Source: UBA11579 sp039714215 (lineage in GTDB: Bacteria > Chloroflexota > Anaerolineae > Anaerolineales > UBA11579). Taken from it: 15,733 nt of DNA. The notes beneath the pieces are model-generated. The model saw only the letters and a program-made list of their open reading frames with translations, had not been told where the DNA came from and did no database searches. The first letter of the stretch is position 1. Every line of letters begins with the position of its first letter. Of this stretch, positions 14,334-15,733 are shown piece after piece. Where the stretch lies: NCBI GenBank assembly GCA_039714215.1, contig JBDLJU010000049.1, forward strand, positions 1-15,733. Direction: 5' to 3'. The position numbers and the translations under genes are program-made.

Positions 14334-14353
14334 AGGGGAAATTAGGAGGCTGC

Positions 14354-14995
14354 ATGGAAATTACCTGGTATGGACATTCTTGTTTTCGGATAACCGAACG
14401 CTCAATGGCGACGGTAGTAACAGACCCTTTCGACCATTCTGTGATTGGATATAAAGAACTTCAACTAAAGGCCGATATTGTGACAGTCAGTCATGAAGCT
14501 CCGGGACACAGCCATCTTAAGGCGGTCAAGGGTAGTAAATGGCAGATCAGCGGACCGGGAGAGTACGAAATCGGTGGCGTATTCCTCACTGGAGTACCGA
14601 CTGGCAAACGTGATAAAGACAATAATGGCCGCAAGATGCTGTATGTCTTTGAATATGAAGGCGTGACAATTGCTCATCTTGGTGATCTTCGTTCAATGTT
14701 AACCCGCAAGGAAGTGGACGCCTTGGGTAAAGTGGATGTGCTTCTCGTACCGGTTGGCAGTGGAGAGGGATTAACCCCAGCTAAAGCAGCTGAAGTAGTC
14801 AATTTAATCGAACCTGGGATCGTGATCCCGATGCTTTATAAAACGCCTGCTGAAAAAATGGATTTAGGTGAGCTAGATGGATTCCTCAAACAAATGGGAA
14901 TCAGTGATCAACCTGAAGCCCTTGAGAGCTTGAAGGTTACCAAACGGGATGTTCCAGATGATACCCGGGTGGTCGTGCTGTCATTTTCTGAATAA
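14354..14995 (+). CDS. Metallo-beta-lactamase-fold protein (COG2220/Lactamase_B_3-like) with altered metal motif
   Basis: This 213-residue protein has the compact MBL fold of the UlaG-like/Lactamase_B_3 group: MEITWYGHSCFRI at the start, VTDPF (22-26), ISGPGEYEIGG (65-75) and AHLGD (107-111). In the main metal motif HxHxDH it reads H47-E-A-P-G-H52, so the second His is Ala and the Asp is Gly. A further His follows at 54. The His in GHSC (8) and H109 remain. The site therefore probably binds one metal, or none, or uses H54. Whether it is a hydrolase is open. The ATG at 14354 has AGGAGG 4 bases before it. A good promoter precedes it and a small protein gene follows, so the two form a probable bicistronic unit ending at the terminator near 15400. 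Confidence 0.85.
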   Translation: MEITWYGHSCFRITERSMATVVTDPFDHSVIGYKELQLKADIVTVSHEAPGHSHLKAVKGSKWQISGPGEYEIGGVFLTGVPTGKRDKDNNGRKMLYVFEYEGVTIAHLGDLRSMLTRKEVDALGKVDVLLVPVGSGEGLTPAKAAEVVNLIEPGIVIPMLYKTPAEKMDLGELDGFLKQMGISDQPEALESLKVTKRDVPDDTRVVVLSFSE

Positions 14996-15005
14996 GGGAC
15001 TGTGC

Positions 15006-15010
15006 GGAGG
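15006..15010 (+). promoter_or_regulatory. Ribosome binding site that fixes the start of the small gene
   Basis: GGAGG lies 9 bases before the ATG at 15020. It lies inside the reading frame opened by the GTG at 15002, which has no SD of its own, so the ATG is preferred. Confidence 0.65.
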
Positions 15011-15019
15011 AACGAGTCG

Positions 15020-15328
15020 ATGACACAGGAAGTTAAGCTAATGATGTTCTGGGATATTCTGCCAGGGCGGGAAGAAGATTACTTTGAATTCCATGTGCGT
15101 GAGTTTGTTCCAGCGTTGGAGCAGATGGGCTTATTCCTACATGAAGCCTGGCTGACAGTTTATGGCGAACAGCCGCGATTGATGGCGGAGGCGGTGATTA
15201 ACAATCTGACTCGGGCAAACGGTTTGATTTCCTCCGAAGAGTGGCTGGATCTCGGCGTGCAGCTGGCAGACTTCGTGGAGAATTTTGAGTATAAATTAAT
15301 ACCCCACCGCTCCAGCTGGCAGATGTAG
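15020..15328 (+). CDS. Small protein of unknown function (possible dimeric alpha/beta-barrel type)
   Basis: I do not recognise this 102-residue protein with certainty. The pattern is a strand (VKLMMFWDI), PGREEDYFEFHVREFVPALEQMG as a helix, a strand (EAWLTVYG), a short helix, and a second half with LISSEEWLDLGVQLADFVENFEYKLIP. This beta-alpha-beta plan with PG(R/K)E at the first turn resembles ferredoxin-like dimeric alpha/beta-barrel proteins (NIPSNAP or monooxygenase-like), but no catalytic residue is apparent. It follows the MBL-fold gene by 24 bases and ends before a strong terminator, so it probably belongs to that transcript. An ATG start with GGAGG supports it as a real gene. The function is unknown. 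Confidence 0.75.
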   Translation: MTQEVKLMMFWDILPGREEDYFEFHVREFVPALEQMGLFLHEAWLTVYGEQPRLMAEAVINNLTRANGLISSEEWLDLGVQLADFVENFEYKLIPHRSSWQM

Positions 15329-15383
15329 CCTGATTTTGTAAGAAGAAGAAAACCAAACCGCTCTGAATTTTGCAATGATAAAG

Positions 15384-15405
15384 GCTGATCATTCGATCAG
15401 CTTTT
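15384..15405 (+). terminator. Intrinsic terminator after the small gene
   Basis: GCTGATC (15384-15390) and GATCAGC (15395-15401) form a perfect 7-pair stem around the loop ATTC, followed by TTTT. AAA upstream (past one unpaired G) can pair with part of the T-run, which makes it partly bidirectional. It separates the MBL operon from mutY. Confidence 0.85.
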
Positions 15406-15473
15406 ACATTGAACGAACAAAGCTCGATATTGTTTGACTGATTTCTCCGAACTAGAGCCTTTCGGAAATACAT

Positions 15474-15733
15474 ATGACACCCAAAAAATCCACAATCGCC
15501 AAACAATTATTACAATGGTATGCTGCCAACCAACGGAGTTTTCCATGGCGGGATGCTGCTGAACCATATGCGGTGTGGGTATCGGAGATCATGGCTCAGC
15601 AAACCCGCCTTGAGACGATGCAGCCTTATTTCCAGAAGTGGATGGAATGTTTCCCAACGATTGAAACCCTGGCAGCAGCTTCTCAGCAAGAAGTGTTGAG
15701 CCAATGGGAAGGGCTGGGTTATTATGGTCGGGC
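15474..15733 (+). CDS. mutY: Adenine DNA glycosylase MutY, 3' end outside window
   Basis: MutY removes adenine mispaired with 8-oxoguanine in base excision repair. The first 86 codons are present and run off the window. They show WYAANQRSFPWRD (15-27), PYAVWVSEIMAQQTR (31-45) with the catalytic Glu at 38, FPTIETLAAA (60-69) and WEGLGYYGR (78-86). This is the start of the helix-hairpin-helix glycosylase domain. The iron-sulphur cluster and the C-terminal 8-oxoG-recognition domain would lie beyond the edge. The ATG at 15474 has GGAAA about 6 bases upstream, a weak SD. The 145-base gap before it holds the terminator and only a poor promoter candidate (TTGTTT at 15430, TAGAGC at 15453). Confidence 0.93.
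   Translation, partial: MTPKKSTIAKQLLQWYAANQRSFPWRDAAEPYAVWVSEIMAQQTRLETMQPYFQKWMECFPTIETLAAASQQEVLSQWEGLGYYGR

Noticed and set aside
15430..15458. Promoter for mutY (TTGTTT-17-TAGAGC)
   Set aside because: The -10 matches the consensus at only three of six positions, too weak to list. mutY must have some promoter after the strong terminator, but I cannot place it.

Overview
The window looks like chromosomal DNA from a Chloroflexota bacterium, probably class Anaerolineae. This rests on remembered family resemblance (a short IF-2 opening with an IF2N domain, NusA with a C-terminal helix-hairpin-helix and charged tail, and an rnpM/ylxR gene between nusA and infB), not on a marker search. GC content is moderate, genes are dense, Shine-Dalgarno (SD) sites are of the AGGAGG type, and no non-coding stretch exceeds about 155 bases. 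I see no tRNA, rRNA, CRISPR, transposon or phage gene.

Layout. (1) 1-1861: the 3' part of a class II tRNA nucleotidyltransferase gene whose frame is open at base 1, overlapping a GNAT acetyltransferase gene. (2) 1890-10776: one long apparent operon running from a good extended -10 promoter to an intrinsic terminator: nusA, rnpM, infB, rbfA, a DHH phosphoesterase (nrnA type), truB, ribF, thyA, folA. This is the classical transcription/translation cluster, but with no rimP in front of nusA and with thyA-folA after ribF. A strong leader hairpin lies between the promoter and nusA. (3) 13700-10791, minus strand: three packed genes, a concanavalin-A-fold-like protein followed by two GT-B glycosyltransferases. 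Their promoter is placed so that the first gene would have a leaderless mRNA. (4) 13772-15405, plus strand: a RimJ/RimL-type GNAT with its own promoter overlapping the minus-strand one, then a promoter, a metallo-beta-lactamase-fold protein with an altered metal motif, a small conserved-looking protein of unknown function, and a strong terminator. (5) 15474-15733: the 5' end of mutY, cut by the window edge.

How the genes fit together. The large operon joins transcription elongation/termination (NusA), RNase P modulation (RnpM), translation initiation (IF-2), 30S maturation (RbfA), turnover of very short RNAs (NrnA type), tRNA pseudouridylation (TruB), FMN/FAD synthesis (RibF) and the dTMP/folate cycle (ThyA produces the dihydrofolate that FolA reduces). 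The minus-strand trio probably modifies a surface glycan or glycolipid, with unknown substrate. Most of the window is ordinary housekeeping DNA. The points I think deserve a second look are the missing rimP with a retained leader hairpin, the NusA tail, the predicted leaderless transcript with interleaved divergent promoters, the lectin-like/glycosyltransferase trio, and the altered MBL protein. I found no clear sign of a wholly new system.
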